Counted from the stretch's first letter, positions 45,716 through 56,421 are shown. The stretch is DNA of 64,000 nucleotides from Stenotrophomonas sp. SAM-B (GCF_013387485.1 NZ_JABBXB010000006.1:124001-188000); one strand, 5' to 3'. Translations and numbers: made by a program. Notes: generated by a model from the sequence alone, not told the origin.

Positions 45716-46417
45716 ATGAACCGCGCACAGTTCCTGCGCCTGATGCTGGGCAGTGCCGCCTTCGCGGCATTGCCCGCGCCGGCACGTGCCCAGGCCGGGC
45801 GCTATGACTTCTGGTTCACCCGCCTCAAGTACGACTCCGGCGACTGGGACGTGGATGCGCGCATGCCGTCCAACGTGATCACCTCGCTGATCGATTACAC
45901 CTCCCTGCGCGTGGACCCGACCGAGCACGTGATCGCCCTGTCCGATCCGCGCATGCTGGAGGCGCCGTTCTGCTATCTGGCCGGGCACAAGCTGGTCGAG
46001 TTCAATGCCGCCGAGCGGCAGAACTTCGTGCGTTACGTGCGTAACGGCGGCTTCGTGTTCGTCGATGACTGCAACCACGACATCGACGGTCTGTTCGCGA
46101 AGTCCTTCGAAGCACAGATGGCCAAGCTGTTCGGGCCCAAGGCGCTCAACAAGCTGCCGAACAACCACGCGCTGTACCGCAGCTTCTTCCGCTTTCCCGA
46201 GGGCCCGCCCGCCACGGGGTTCGAGCTCAATGGCTGGGGCGACGACCTGGTCCACGATTACCTCAAGGGCATCGAGATCGATGGCCGGCTCGGCGTGCTC
46301 TACAGCAACAAGGATTACGGCTGCGAGTGGGACTACGACTGGCGCAACAAGCGTTTCCTGGCCGAAGACAACACCCGCTTCGCGGTCAACATCATCATGT
46401 ATGCGTTGAACAGTTAG
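45716..46417 (+). CDS. DUF4159-domain secreted protein
   Basis: 233 residues from the ATG at 45716. Signal peptide MNRAQFLRLMLGSAAFAALP with cleavage near PARAQ. The mature part, YDFWFTRLKYDSGDWD at its start and then YVRNGGFVFVDDCNHDID, belongs to the DUF4159 family, whose fold resembles the class-I glutamine-amidotransferase/ThuA group without clear catalytic residues. In many bacteria DUF4159 genes stand beside MoxR, DUF58 and BatA-type genes, as here. Function unknown. Confidence 0.85.
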   Translation: MNRAQFLRLMLGSAAFAALPAPARAQAGRYDFWFTRLKYDSGDWDVDARMPSNVITSLIDYTSLRVDPTEHVIALSDPRMLEAPFCYLAGHKLVEFNAAERQNFVRYVRNGGFVFVDDCNHDIDGLFAKSFEAQMAKLFGPKALNKLPNNHALYRSFFRFPEGPPATGFELNGWGDDLVHDYLKGIEIDGRLGVLYSNKDYGCEWDYDWRNKRFLAEDNTRFAVNIIMYALNS

Positions 46418-46434
46418 GTTCCTTCCTGCATTCC

Positions 46435-46456
46435 AGCCACGCATGGCGTGGCTCTA
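46435..46456 (-). repeat. REP-like hairpin inside the tldD-moxR cluster
   Basis: On the minus strand it reads GTAG, then the stem AGCCACGC / GCGTGGCT. The same core is found at 13171-13193. It lies between the DUF4159 stop and the moxR start, overlapping nothing coding. Confidence 0.6.
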
Positions 46457-46478
46457 CACCGATCTCTGCGAGTGCCTT

Positions 46479-47462
<984 letters not shown>

Positions 47463-47472
47463 TCCACACGCC

Positions 47473-48369
47473 GTGAGCCGCAACGCACCGATCGCGATCC
47501 CCGCCGATGTCCGCAGCCGCCTGAGGGCACTGCGGCTGCTGCCGCGCCGTGCGCGGGGTGCACACGGGATCGGCCAGCACGCCAGCCGCAGTCGTGGCGC
47601 CGGGCTGGAGTTTGCGCAGTACCGCGCCTATGAGCCCGGCGATGAGCTGCGGCAGATCGACTGGAAGCTCTACGCGCGCTCGGACCGCTTCTTCGTCCGC
47701 GAATCCGAGCGCGAAAGCCCGATCACGCTTTGGGTACTGCTTGATGCCACCGCCTCGGCGGGCCAGAGCGATCGCGCGCGACCGGACTGGTCGCGGCTGG
47801 ACCACGCCTGCGCCACCGCCGCCTGCCTGGTCGAACTGGCCCTGCAGCAGAGCGACCGCTTCGGCGTGATCGTCCTGACCGGCGAAGGCGTGCACCTGGT
47901 GCCGGCCGGCCATGGCCCACGCCAGCGCGACCGCGTGCATCTGCTGCTGCGCCGGGTGCAGGCCAGCGGCAGGTGGCCGCCGGTCACGGCACTGGCACCG
48001 ATCTGGGAGCGCGTGCAGGCCGGCGACCTGCTGGTCGCGCTGGGCGACGGTTTCGACGAGGCCGGCATCGTGCTGCTGGAGCGGCTCGCCGCTGCGCGCC
48101 GCGAGGTGCTGCACCTGCAGCTGCTGACCGCCGAAGAGCGCGATTTCCCGTTCACCGACGGCCACCGCTTCCGCGATCCGGAGACCGGCGAAGAACTGCT
48201 GGGCGACGGCCGCGCCATCCGCGCGGATTACCTGGCCCGCTTCGACACGGCGCAGCGCGCATTGCAGGCACGCCTGCAGAGCAGTGGCATCGTGCATGCC
48301 ACCGGTTATCTCGACCAGCCGCTGGATCAACCGCTGCGTGTGCTGCTCGGTGCCGGGGGCGGCGCATGA
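47473..48369 (+). CDS. DUF58-domain protein (MoxR partner)
   Basis: 298 residues, GTG start. The core motif EYRAYEPGDELRQIDWK-like segment is seen as FAQYRAYEPGDELRQIDWKL, followed by YARSDRFFVRESERESPI; LLDATASAGQS begins a von Willebrand factor A-like fold with a MIDAS-like DxSxS variant (DATAS). Such proteins are regular partners of MoxR ATPases. No signal peptide, so it is cytoplasmic. The stop overlaps the BatA-like start by 4 bp. Confidence 0.9.
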   Translation: MSRNAPIAIPADVRSRLRALRLLPRRARGAHGIGQHASRSRGAGLEFAQYRAYEPGDELRQIDWKLYARSDRFFVRESERESPITLWVLLDATASAGQSDRARPDWSRLDHACATAACLVELALQQSDRFGVIVLTGEGVHLVPAGHGPRQRDRVHLLLRRVQASGRWPPVTALAPIWERVQAGDLLVALGDGFDEAGIVLLERLAAARREVLHLQLLTAEERDFPFTDGHRFRDPETGEELLGDGRAIRADYLARFDTAQRALQARLQSSGIVHATGYLDQPLDQPLRVLLGAGGGA

Positions 48370-49484
48370 GCCTGCTGTATCCACTTGGCTTGCTGGCACT
48401 GGCTGCCTGGCTGGTGCCGCTGCTGATCCACCTTGCACGCCGGCATCAGTACGCGCCGCTCGACTTCGCCGCCCTGCGCTGGCTGCGGGCCCGGATCCGG
48501 CCGCGCCAGAAAATCCGTTTCGACGAGTGGCCGCTGCTGCTGGTGCGACTGCTGCTGCTCGCCGCACTGGCCCTGCTGCTGGCACGCCCGTTGTTGCACG
48601 ACGCTGCGGCCGACACCCACCCGGTCACGGTGGTCGCCCCGGGGCTGGACGGCACTGCCCTGCGCGGGCGGGACGCCACGGGGGACTGGCGCTGGCTGGC
48701 CCCGGGTTTCCCGGCACTGGCCGATGCTGTCCCCGCATCCCCCTCACCGCTGGCCAGCCTGCTGCGCGAGCTGGACCAGACCCTGCCCGCCGGTACGCCA
48801 CTGACCGTCTACATGCCCGACCCGATGCCCGGGCTGGATGGCGAGCGTCCGCGCCTGTCACGCGCCGTGACCTGGCGGCCGGTGCCCCTGGCACCCGCCA
48901 TCACACGCGCGGCGACGCTGCCTGAGGTGCAGGTCGGCGCCGGCATCGCCGACGCCGAGCAGCGGGTGCTGGCAGCGATCCAGCGCGCCTGGTCGAATCA
49001 ACCGCTGTCGCCCGCCCGCGCCGCGGCCACCGCCCCGGACGATGGCCAGCTCGGCGTGTGGCTTGCCGCTGGACCGTTGCCCACCGCCTGGCAGGGGTGG
49101 GTGCAACGGGGCGGCAGTGTGCTGGTCGCGCCCGGTGCTGCGGGGTCCGGCTGGACGCCGGCCCTGCGCGATGCACAGGGCGCGGTGGTGCTGGAACAAC
49201 GGCAGGAAGGCAGCGGTCGTCTGCTGCGCTTCAGCGCAGCGCTGTCGCCGACGGAGCTGCCGGCGTTGCGCGATCCCGGCTTCCCCCGCCAGTTGCTGGC
49301 GGTCATCGCGGCACCGGCCGCACCCACCCTCGCACCTGCGGCCACACAGGCACCGTTGCGTGGCGCTGCCGCACCGCTCCCCGCACCACGTGAGCTTGCG
49401 CCGTGGCTGCTCGCGCTGATCGTGCTGCTGTTCGCGCTCGAACGGGTGATGGCCACCTCGCCGCGCCGCGGAGCAGGCGCATGA
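48366..49484 (+). CDS. BatA-like membrane protein
   Basis: 372 residues. The N-terminal membrane helix pair (MSLLYPLGLLALAAWLVPLL and LLLVRLLLLAALALLLARPL) with the intervening RRHQYAPLDFAALRWLR is the BatA_N (Aerotolerance regulator N-terminal) domain. The middle is an Ala/Pro-rich region without a complete VWA motif, and a C-terminal helix (LLALIVLLFALERVM) ends the protein. The ATGA overlaps join it to the DUF58 and DUF4175 genes. Confidence 0.85.
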   Translation: MSLLYPLGLLALAAWLVPLLIHLARRHQYAPLDFAALRWLRARIRPRQKIRFDEWPLLLVRLLLLAALALLLARPLLHDAAADTHPVTVVAPGLDGTALRGRDATGDWRWLAPGFPALADAVPASPSPLASLLRELDQTLPAGTPLTVYMPDPMPGLDGERPRLSRAVTWRPVPLAPAITRAATLPEVQVGAGIADAEQRVLAAIQRAWSNQPLSPARAAATAPDDGQLGVWLAAGPLPTAWQGWVQRGGSVLVAPGAAGSGWTPALRDAQGAVVLEQRQEGSGRLLRFSAALSPTELPALRDPGFPRQLLAVIAAPAAPTLAPAATQAPLRGAAAPLPAPRELAPWLLALIVLLFALERVMATSPRRGAGA

Positions 49485-51646
49485 ACCCCATCATCCAGCG
49501 CGGCTGGCAGCGCGCGCGCCGGCGGCAGTGGTGGATCACCGCCGTACTCGCGGTACCGATCGCGCTGGCACTGAGTGCCGTTGCATGGCGGATCGCGGGC
49601 TTCGATGCGTTCACCGTGATCCTGCTGCTGACGTTGCTGGTCGGCGTCGGTCTGGCCACCTGGCGCGCACGCCGGCTCGATCGCCAGTGGCTGGTTCGCC
49701 GCCTGGATGAACACCCGATCGCACAGGACAGTGCCGACCTGCTGTTCGCGACCCCCGACATGTTGAACCCGTTGCAGCGGCGCCAGCGCGCGCATGTCGA
49801 GGCGGCACTGCAGTCGCGCCTGCCCGAGCTGCGACCCCGCTGGCCGTGGCGCTGGGTACTGGCGTCGGCGGTGATGTCAGTGCTGGCCATGGCCCTGGCC
49901 TTCGGCTGGCCGCGCGGCCCGAGCGCAGCGCCGCTGTTCCCCGGCGCGACCGCACCGCCGGCCACACCGGCGCAACCGCCGCAGCTGCGTTCGACGCGGC
50001 TGGAGATCACCGCCCCGGCCTACACCGGGCAGGCGGTGCGCGTGCAGAACGCGCTGGATGGCAAGGTCGCGCAGGACAGCCGCCTGCACTGGTCGCTGCG
50101 CTTCTCCGCGCAGCCGCACACCGCCGCCCTGCAGTTCCACGATGGCCAGCGCATCGCGCTGCAGCGCGAGGGCGACCTCTGGACCGCACGGTGGACCGCG
50201 ACCCGCCCGGTGCTGTACCGCGTGGTGACCGAGCCCGCCCTGCGCGACACCCGTCTGTACCGGCTGGATGTGGTGCCGGATCGCCCCCCGGTGGTGCGCG
50301 TGATCGCCCCGGACCGCAGCCTCGTGCTGGGCACGCCCGGCCAGCGCCAGTGGCCGCTGCAGTTCGAGGCCACCGATGACCATGGTGTGGTCGCCACCGC
50401 GCAGTTGAAGGTCACGTTGGCCCAGGGCAGCGGTGAGAACATCACCTTCCGCGAGCAGACCTTCACCCTGTCCGGCACCGGGCCGGCGACGCAGCGGCGC
50501 TTCGCGCGCACGCTCGATCTCGGCGCGCTGGGCGCCACCGAAGGCAACGATGTGATCGCGCAGCTGACCGTGCGCGACACCCACGCGCCCACCGCGCAGA
50601 GCGCACAGAGCAGCAGCGTCATCCTGCGCCTGCCCAGCGCCGCCGAGATCCAGGGCACCGACATGGAGGGCATGGTCAAGAAGACCCTGCCAGCGTACTT
50701 CCGCAGCCAGCGCCAGATCATCATCGACGCCGAGGCGCTGATCAAACAGCGCCGCCAGCTGCCGGCCGAGGAGTTCGTCAAACGCGCCGATGCGATCGGC
50801 GTGGACCAGCGCATCCTGCGCCTGCGCTATGGCCAGTTCCTCGGTGAGGAAAGCGAGGGCGGGGCCAAGCCGCCACCGACCAGCGACAGCCTGCCCACCA
50901 GCGACACGCCGGCGACCCCGCATGACGATGATCATGATCACCATGGCGAGCCTGCACAGGCACAGGCCGGCCACGATGATCACGACCATGGCGCACAAAC
51001 CGACGGCACCGCACCCGTGTTTGGCAGCGCCACCGATGTGCTCTCCGAGTACGGCCATACCCATGACCACGCCGAGGCCGCCACCCTGCTCGATCCCAAG
51101 ACGCGCGCCACGCTGAAGGCGGCGCTCGACCAGATGTGGTCGTCGGAAGGCGAACTCCGCCAGGGCCAGCCCGAGCGCGCCCTGCCCTACGCCTACAAGG
51201 CGCTGGGTTTCATCAAGGAAGTGCAGCAGGCCGAGCGCATCTATCTGGCGCGGGTCGGTCCGGAGCTGCCGCCGATCGATGAAGGCCGGCGCATGACCGG
51301 CGATCGCGCCGAGCTGGCCAGCAGGGCATTGCCGCTGCGTGCGCTGGAAGCCCCCGACCAGGCCATCGTGCAGGTCTGGCAGCAGCTGGCCGATCCCGGC
51401 AGCGCGCCCGATCTGGACGCGCTGACCCAGTGGCTGCGGCGCAATGAAGCGCGGCTGCCGGATCCATTGAGCCTGGCCGCCGCCATCGAAACACTGCGCA
51501 TCACCCCGGACTGCGCCGACTGCCATCAGGCCCTGCGCGCGCAGCTGTGGCGTGCCCTGCTGCGGCCGCTGCCGCAGGTGCCTCGTCGCAACGCACCCGA
51601 TGCCATGGGCCAGCGCTACCTGGATGCCCTGGAGGCCACCCCATGA
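49481..51646 (+). CDS. DUF4175-like membrane protein with His-rich insert
   Basis: 721 residues. N-terminal helices (WWITAVLAVPIALALSAVAW and FTVILLLTLLVGVGLATW) and a third at about 120-140. Then comes a long periplasmic part with beta-rich Ig-like sequence (STRLEITAPAYTGQAVRVQN, RPPVVRVIAPDRSLVLG), in keeping with DUF4175/BatD-like proteins. Residues about 481-502 are a His/Asp-rich stretch (PHDDDHDHHGEPAQAQ then GHDDHDHG), plausibly metal-binding or charged linker. The C terminus is helical. 4-bp overlaps on both sides. Confidence 0.78.
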   Translation: MNPIIQRGWQRARRRQWWITAVLAVPIALALSAVAWRIAGFDAFTVILLLTLLVGVGLATWRARRLDRQWLVRRLDEHPIAQDSADLLFATPDMLNPLQRRQRAHVEAALQSRLPELRPRWPWRWVLASAVMSVLAMALAFGWPRGPSAAPLFPGATAPPATPAQPPQLRSTRLEITAPAYTGQAVRVQNALDGKVAQDSRLHWSLRFSAQPHTAALQFHDGQRIALQREGDLWTARWTATRPVLYRVVTEPALRDTRLYRLDVVPDRPPVVRVIAPDRSLVLGTPGQRQWPLQFEATDDHGVVATAQLKVTLAQGSGENITFREQTFTLSGTGPATQRRFARTLDLGALGATEGNDVIAQLTVRDTHAPTAQSAQSSSVILRLPSAAEIQGTDMEGMVKKTLPAYFRSQRQIIIDAEALIKQRRQLPAEEFVKRADAIGVDQRILRLRYGQFLGEESEGGAKPPPTSDSLPTSDTPATPHDDDHDHHGEPAQAQAGHDDHDHGAQTDGTAPVFGSATDVLSEYGHTHDHAEAATLLDPKTRATLKAALDQMWSSEGELRQGQPERALPYAYKALGFIKEVQQAERIYLARVGPELPPIDEGRRMTGDRAELASRALPLRALEAPDQAIVQVWQQLADPGSAPDLDALTQWLRRNEARLPDPLSLAAAIETLRITPDCADCHQALRAQLWRALLRPLPQVPRRNAPDAMGQRYLDALEATP

Positions 51647-53472
51647 GCGAACCGCGCTGGATCCTGATCGCGCTGCTGGCCGTGCTGCTGCTGGCCAGCG
51701 CACGTCTGTGCTGGCAGCAGTGGCGAGGGCCGGTGCGGTCGCGCGGCGTGTTCGTTGGCCTGCTGCTGTTGCAGATCGCGGTCACCGCGCTGCTCTATCT
51801 GACCCTGCTGCCGCCGATGCAGCGCGCGGCCGGGGGTCAGCTCACCGTGCTGACCGCGGCGGCCGATCAGGTGCGCTGGTCGGCCGCGCCCGGCGAGACC
51901 GTGGTCGCGCTGCCGGAGGCGCCAACGGCGGCCGAGGCCCTGCGTGCACCCGACCTGGCGACCGCGCTGCGCCAGCATCCGGGTACCACCTCGCTTCGGC
52001 TGATCGGCGATGGCCTGACGGCCCGCGATCGCGATGTGGCGCTGCCGCGCGGCGTGCGTCTCGCATCGCCCGGCGCACCGCAGGGCTGGATGTCACTGCA
52101 GCCGCCGCCGGTCACCGCGCCCGGTGCGGTGTTCACCGTCGGCGCGCGTGCGCAGGGCGTGCCGGACGCGCGCGCCGAGCTGGTGGATCCGGCCGGCCTG
52201 GTCGTCGACCGTGCCACGCCCGGCGCCGATGGCAGCGTGCACCTTGACGGTGTGGCACGCGTCCCCGGGCAGAGTGTGTTCCGCCTGCGCCTGCTGGATG
52301 CCCGCCAGCATGTGGTCGATACCCTGGCCGTACCCGTGGACACCGTCGCCGCGGCCACGCCGCGCCTGCTGATCCTGGCCGGTGCGCCAGGCCCGGAGCT
52401 CAAGTACCTGCGCCGCTGGGCCACCGATGCCGGCCTGCGCGTGCAGGCGCAGGCCAATGCGGGCGGTGGGGTATCGCTTGGCGATGCGCCGATCACGCTC
52501 GCTGCGGACAGGTTGGCCGAAACCGATGTCGTGGTGCTGGATGAGCGCAGCCTGGCTGCACTGTCGGCCACGCAGCGCAGCACGCTGCAACAGGCCATCC
52601 GCAATGGGCTCGGCATCCTGGTCCGTACCAGCGGCCCGCTTGGCGATGGCGCCCGTCAGGTGCTGCGCAGCTGGGGACTGCCCGTCACCGGCGGCAACCA
52701 GGCCGCGCCCCTGTCACTGCCCGCGGATGCCGACGCCGCCCTGCTGCAGGCGCGCCGTGGCCCACAGCGGCCCGCGTCGGACAGCACCGCCTACGTCGAG
52801 GAAGCAGACACCGCCTCGCACCAAGCCGCGCTGCCGGTGTTGGAGCGGTTGGCCGTGCAGACCGCCGGCGCGACGCCGCTGCTGCACGATGACAAGGGCA
52901 CGTCGGTCGGCGGCTATCGCGCCCTCGGACGCGGACGCGTCGCGCTGCTGCCGGTCACCGACAGTTATCGGCTGGTGCTGGCCGGTCGCGACGATCGCCA
53001 TGCCGAGCTGTGGAGCAGCGTGCTGGCCAGCATCGCGCGCGCGCTTCCCGCCGCGGAGGCCCCACGCATCGACGCCATCACCCCCTGGGCCGGTGAGCGC
53101 ATGGCCCTGTGCCACCTGCAGGCGACCGCGCAGGTGCGTGCACCGGATGGTGCGTTCATTCCACTGCGGATCGATCCGGCCAGCGGTGCGGAGCACTGTG
53201 CCGGCTATTGGCCAGCGCAGGCCGGCTGGCATCAACTGCAGCAGGGCGAGAACCGCCACACGTTCTACGTGTTCGATCCGGCCACCGCGCGACCGCTGCA
53301 TCGGCAGCAGCTGCGGGAGGCAACGGCACAGCGTCTGGCTGGCGGCACCGCAGCCGCATCGGTGGGCCTGGTCGAAACGCCGGGCGCACGCTGGCCGTGG
53401 CTGTTGGCCTTCGTGCTGGCGGCAGGGTTGCTGTGGTGGCTGGAGCGGCGGCGGGTGGCGGCGGCTGTCTGA
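51643..53472 (+). CDS. Membrane protein closing the moxR cluster
   Basis: 609 residues. Two N-terminal helices (WILIALLAVLLLASARL and VFVGLLLLQIAVTALLYLTL) and one near the C terminus (WPWLLAFVLAAGLLWWLE) flank a periplasmic region. The stretch RLLILAGAPGPELKYLRRWA through TDVVVLDERSLAALS resembles a class-I glutamine-amidotransferase-like fold without the Cys-His-Glu triad, as is usual in the 'BatB-related' proteins of MoxR clusters. No family can be named with confidence. The start overlaps DUF4175 by 4 bp. Confidence 0.72.
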   Translation: MSEPRWILIALLAVLLLASARLCWQQWRGPVRSRGVFVGLLLLQIAVTALLYLTLLPPMQRAAGGQLTVLTAAADQVRWSAAPGETVVALPEAPTAAEALRAPDLATALRQHPGTTSLRLIGDGLTARDRDVALPRGVRLASPGAPQGWMSLQPPPVTAPGAVFTVGARAQGVPDARAELVDPAGLVVDRATPGADGSVHLDGVARVPGQSVFRLRLLDARQHVVDTLAVPVDTVAAATPRLLILAGAPGPELKYLRRWATDAGLRVQAQANAGGGVSLGDAPITLAADRLAETDVVVLDERSLAALSATQRSTLQQAIRNGLGILVRTSGPLGDGARQVLRSWGLPVTGGNQAAPLSLPADADAALLQARRGPQRPASDSTAYVEEADTASHQAALPVLERLAVQTAGATPLLHDDKGTSVGGYRALGRGRVALLPVTDSYRLVLAGRDDRHAELWSSVLASIARALPAAEAPRIDAITPWAGERMALCHLQATAQVRAPDGAFIPLRIDPASGAEHCAGYWPAQAGWHQLQQGENRHTFYVFDPATARPLHRQQLREATAQRLAGGTAAASVGLVETPGARWPWLLAFVLAAGLLWWLERRRVAAAV

Positions 53473-53641
53473 CCGCTGCGCGCGATGTCGCATCTGGCCG
53501 CTCGTGATTGTCGCTTCCAGCACCCAAGGTGTAGCTGATCGCGACTAATGCGCTCTTCAAGCGGTGATCACGACACATACGCTTGCCGTTCCCCTGGCCA
53601 CCCCACAGTCTGCGCGGTTTCCTGTTCCCCGGTGCGTGCCC

Positions 53642-55729
53642 GTGTCAGTTCCTCTCTTGGTGATCATGGTCGCCGCGTTCGTACTGGGACCCGGTCGCTA
53701 CCTGTGGATGCGTGCGTCCAGCCGCAACGCGCTTTTGCACCTTCGCGCCCAGCCTGACCATCGTTCGCTCGAGGCTGACGAACAGGCGGCACTGTCACCG
53801 GTGCAGGCCTCGCTGGGTCAATCCGTAGAAGGAGGCGTAAAACGGCTCTCCGGTGCCTACCGCCAGGCCCACCTCTGGTTCCGCGGCGGGATGGCGGCGC
53901 ACGACCTGATCGAAGGCGTGGAGGTCGTGTTGCCGTTCGATGCGCGGGACCACCTTGGCGCACATAACGACATGGAGGTGGTGATTTGTGGCGAAAGCGT
54001 CATCGTCGTACGCGTGAATGCCTTCCACCTGCCGGAGGGATACGCACGCGCCCTTCAAGAGCAGGCTGACCTGCTCGGGGATGTAGGCACGGTACCAACC
54101 GTCCTGCCTTTTCCTTCCCCCGCGCAGGTGCTCCTGGAGCGGAATGAGACTACCGAGGAAGTTGCGCTTCGCCGCAGCTGGGCGACGCTATGGCCGTGCC
54201 TCGCGGCGGGTATGTCGGCCTGCCTGGTCTGGTGGATCGCCACGTTCGACATCGGCCGCATGAGCTGGGTGGGTCTGGCTGCCGGCCTGGTTCTGCTCGC
54301 CGTAGCGGTGGCCTTGATCCGGCGCCCCGCCGCGAAGGGCGCCACGCCGGGCCGGGTGCAGCGGGTCCGTGGCGTCTTCCACGTGCTGACACTGCCCAAC
54401 CCCGGGAACGCCGCAGTTGCCGAGACCCATCTGCTGATCGGCAGTGATCGACGCCTGGACCTGCCCTTCGAATGGCGCAACTCGAAGAGGCTGGTGTCGG
54501 GCCAATGGCTTGAAGCAGAGATTTGCCTGGTCGACGGCAAGACCTTGTCGATTGGCTGCGACTGGTCGCGGGTCGATGAGCAACGGCGCTTTCCAGTCAC
54601 GGGCTGGGCCCGCCTTGCTGTTCTCTTCGGTGCCGCGATGCTGGCGATGGTCTGGGCGTTGCTGAGCGGGCATGGCCCACTGGACGACGTCCGGCGCGCC
54701 GCGTGGTTGTTTTCGGGCAGCGAATCGCGCGATGACGTCGTCCCCGCGACATTGGTGAACCGCGCCCCTGAACCGGGTGATCATCTCCACGTTCGCGCCC
54801 ACGGCTATTGCGTGTTGACCGGCCATGAAGGCGATATGGAGGCAGTGCCGCACAGCGACTGCAGCCGGTTGCGCTGGGACGCCACACCCATGGACGTCCC
54901 ACAGATAAGGCTGCCTCCTGCAATTGGCGCTTTGGAGGTCGGCCCGCGGCTTGACACCCACGCGGATCCGTACCGCTCGGTCCCGGAGCGTCAACAAGCA
55001 AACGACCCCGTCGCACGGATCATCAGCACCGTGCTGATACCCCGTTGGCTGATGGTCGAAGGGTTGTCCCCGTTGGTCGAGCTTGTCGATCGTGCATGCA
55101 CCGAAGGGCTGCCGGACTGCGACGCTGTGTACAACGCGCTGCTGGACATGCCTTGGGCCTTTGTTCCCGCCGGGACCGGGAGCGATGCAACCCTGGCGTG
55201 GTCGGACCTGGTCCGCCTGACCGCGAGCGGCGCACGTGACACGCCCCTGCGGGTGGAAGAGCGCGAGCTGGAGCTGCTGCGCGGACTGATTCAAGGCCGG
55301 GTGGACCAGTACGTGCAGGCACAGTTGAAGGCGCTGGTGCCTGCGCTGCAGGAGGCACGGCTTCCAGGCGTGGTGCTCGTGCGCGGTACTTCGGCGTACG
55401 ACGCGCTGCGCGCCCGTGAATCGGCACATGAACGCTGGGAACGGACGCGAATGGAACTATCCCGGCCACGTACCGTCGTGCTATCCGGACAGATCATCGA
55501 GCGCGTTGACGACGGGCGAAACCTGTACCTGACCATCGACCCTGCCGTGCCGTCCAACCTGGGCATCGCCGGGCTGATCCATACGGTGTGGTGGATCCTG
55601 GCCTTGCTGCTGGTCTGCTGGCACGGTCGGTGGTTGATTCTCCGCACCTCGCCGGCGCTGGAGCGTTCCGCAGCGCTCGCCGAGGACATTGCCAGTCGCC
55701 GCCCGCCCGGCGGGTGGGAGCGGGAATGA
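53642..55729 (+). CDS. IgaA/UmoB-like membrane protein
   Basis: About 695 residues with GTG at 53642 (VSVPLLVIMVAAFVLGPGRY), which puts a membrane helix at residue 3 as in IgaA; a GTG at 53564 would add 26. Shared layout: VEVVLPFDARDHLGAHNDMEV matched in outline (quote limited), two central helices (about 180-230), one at about 325, a periplasmic domain with four Cys at about 390, 407, 486 and 493, and a C-terminal helix. In enterobacterial IgaA the four periplasmic Cys have nearly the same spacing (404, 425, 498, 504), and the protein represses the Rcs phosphorelay. No Rcs gene is in this window, so the partner here is unknown. Confidence 0.8.
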   Translation: MSVPLLVIMVAAFVLGPGRYLWMRASSRNALLHLRAQPDHRSLEADEQAALSPVQASLGQSVEGGVKRLSGAYRQAHLWFRGGMAAHDLIEGVEVVLPFDARDHLGAHNDMEVVICGESVIVVRVNAFHLPEGYARALQEQADLLGDVGTVPTVLPFPSPAQVLLERNETTEEVALRRSWATLWPCLAAGMSACLVWWIATFDIGRMSWVGLAAGLVLLAVAVALIRRPAAKGATPGRVQRVRGVFHVLTLPNPGNAAVAETHLLIGSDRRLDLPFEWRNSKRLVSGQWLEAEICLVDGKTLSIGCDWSRVDEQRRFPVTGWARLAVLFGAAMLAMVWALLSGHGPLDDVRRAAWLFSGSESRDDVVPATLVNRAPEPGDHLHVRAHGYCVLTGHEGDMEAVPHSDCSRLRWDATPMDVPQIRLPPAIGALEVGPRLDTHADPYRSVPERQQANDPVARIISTVLIPRWLMVEGLSPLVELVDRACTEGLPDCDAVYNALLDMPWAFVPAGTGSDATLAWSDLVRLTASGARDTPLRVEERELELLRGLIQGRVDQYVQAQLKALVPALQEARLPGVVLVRGTSAYDALRARESAHERWERTRMELSRPRTVVLSGQIIERVDDGRNLYLTIDPAVPSNLGIAGLIHTVWWILALLLVCWHGRWLILRTSPALERSAALAEDIASRRPPGGWERE

Positions 55730-55769
55730 ACGGTGGTGAGAGGCCAGGCCCTGCTGGGCGCGTTCAACG

Positions 55770-56234
55770 CTACGGCAGTGGCGTCGGGCACCCACCCTGC
55801 TGCGCACACACCTCCATGGCGCGACGCTGTTCTTCCTCGGTGAGTTCCGGCGGAGGGCGGGCGGTCGCGGACTGGATCTGCGCGGGCCCGCCAGTGAGCT
55901 TGCTCACGCCCTGCGCCGCCTTGGCCAATCCCTGGTTGATGCCCATCATCAGATAACCGCCACTCATGCTGACCTGCTCGGGCGACGGCGGCTCGCTCCA
56001 GGTGCGGCTGAAGCGATTGGGCTGCACCTGCACCGGATTCTTGAAGCGGTACAGATCCAGCGGTTCGTCGTCGGGCTTGAGCGCACGCACCTCGCCCAGC
56101 GTGGTGACCTCCCCCTGCGCTGTCGCGGGCGGTGGCTCCACCGGCTCGGGTGCGGCGGCCTGCTGGGCCTGTGCGGCGGCACCCAGCAGCAGGCCGGCCA
56201 GCAGCGCGGCGCCTTGATGTCCACGTAATGCCAC
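55770..56234 (-). CDS. Small secreted hypothetical protein
   Basis: 154 residues from the GTG at 56234, which has GGAG 5 bp upstream. Signal sequence GAALLAGLLLGAAAQAQQ, then a Pro/Glu/Ala-rich linker. The mature domain includes LDLYRFKNPVQVQPNRFSR and SGGYLMMGINQGLAKAAQ, and ends in a Cys pair (EVCAQQGGCPTPLP). No family recognised. It is convergent with the IgaA-like gene, 40 bp away. Confidence 0.7.
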   Translation of the reverse strand: MALRGHQGAALLAGLLLGAAAQAQQAAAPEPVEPPPATAQGEVTTLGEVRALKPDDEPLDLYRFKNPVQVQPNRFSRTWSEPPSPEQVSMSGGYLMMGINQGLAKAAQGVSKLTGGPAQIQSATARPPPELTEEEQRRAMEVCAQQGGCPTPLP

Positions 56235-56421
56235 AGCGACTCCATCCGTGTTTGGTTGCGGGCTGATCTCAAGGATACGGAGGCCGGTGTCAGATTTCGT
56301 TGATGGCAGCTGTCCAGGCGACGCCGGCATGCACTGAACCATTCACCCGCGCGCACCCCGATGTCTCAGACGTTGAGACGCGGTCATGTTTCCATGGCGT
56401 CCTTTGCAGACCGTTGTGACC

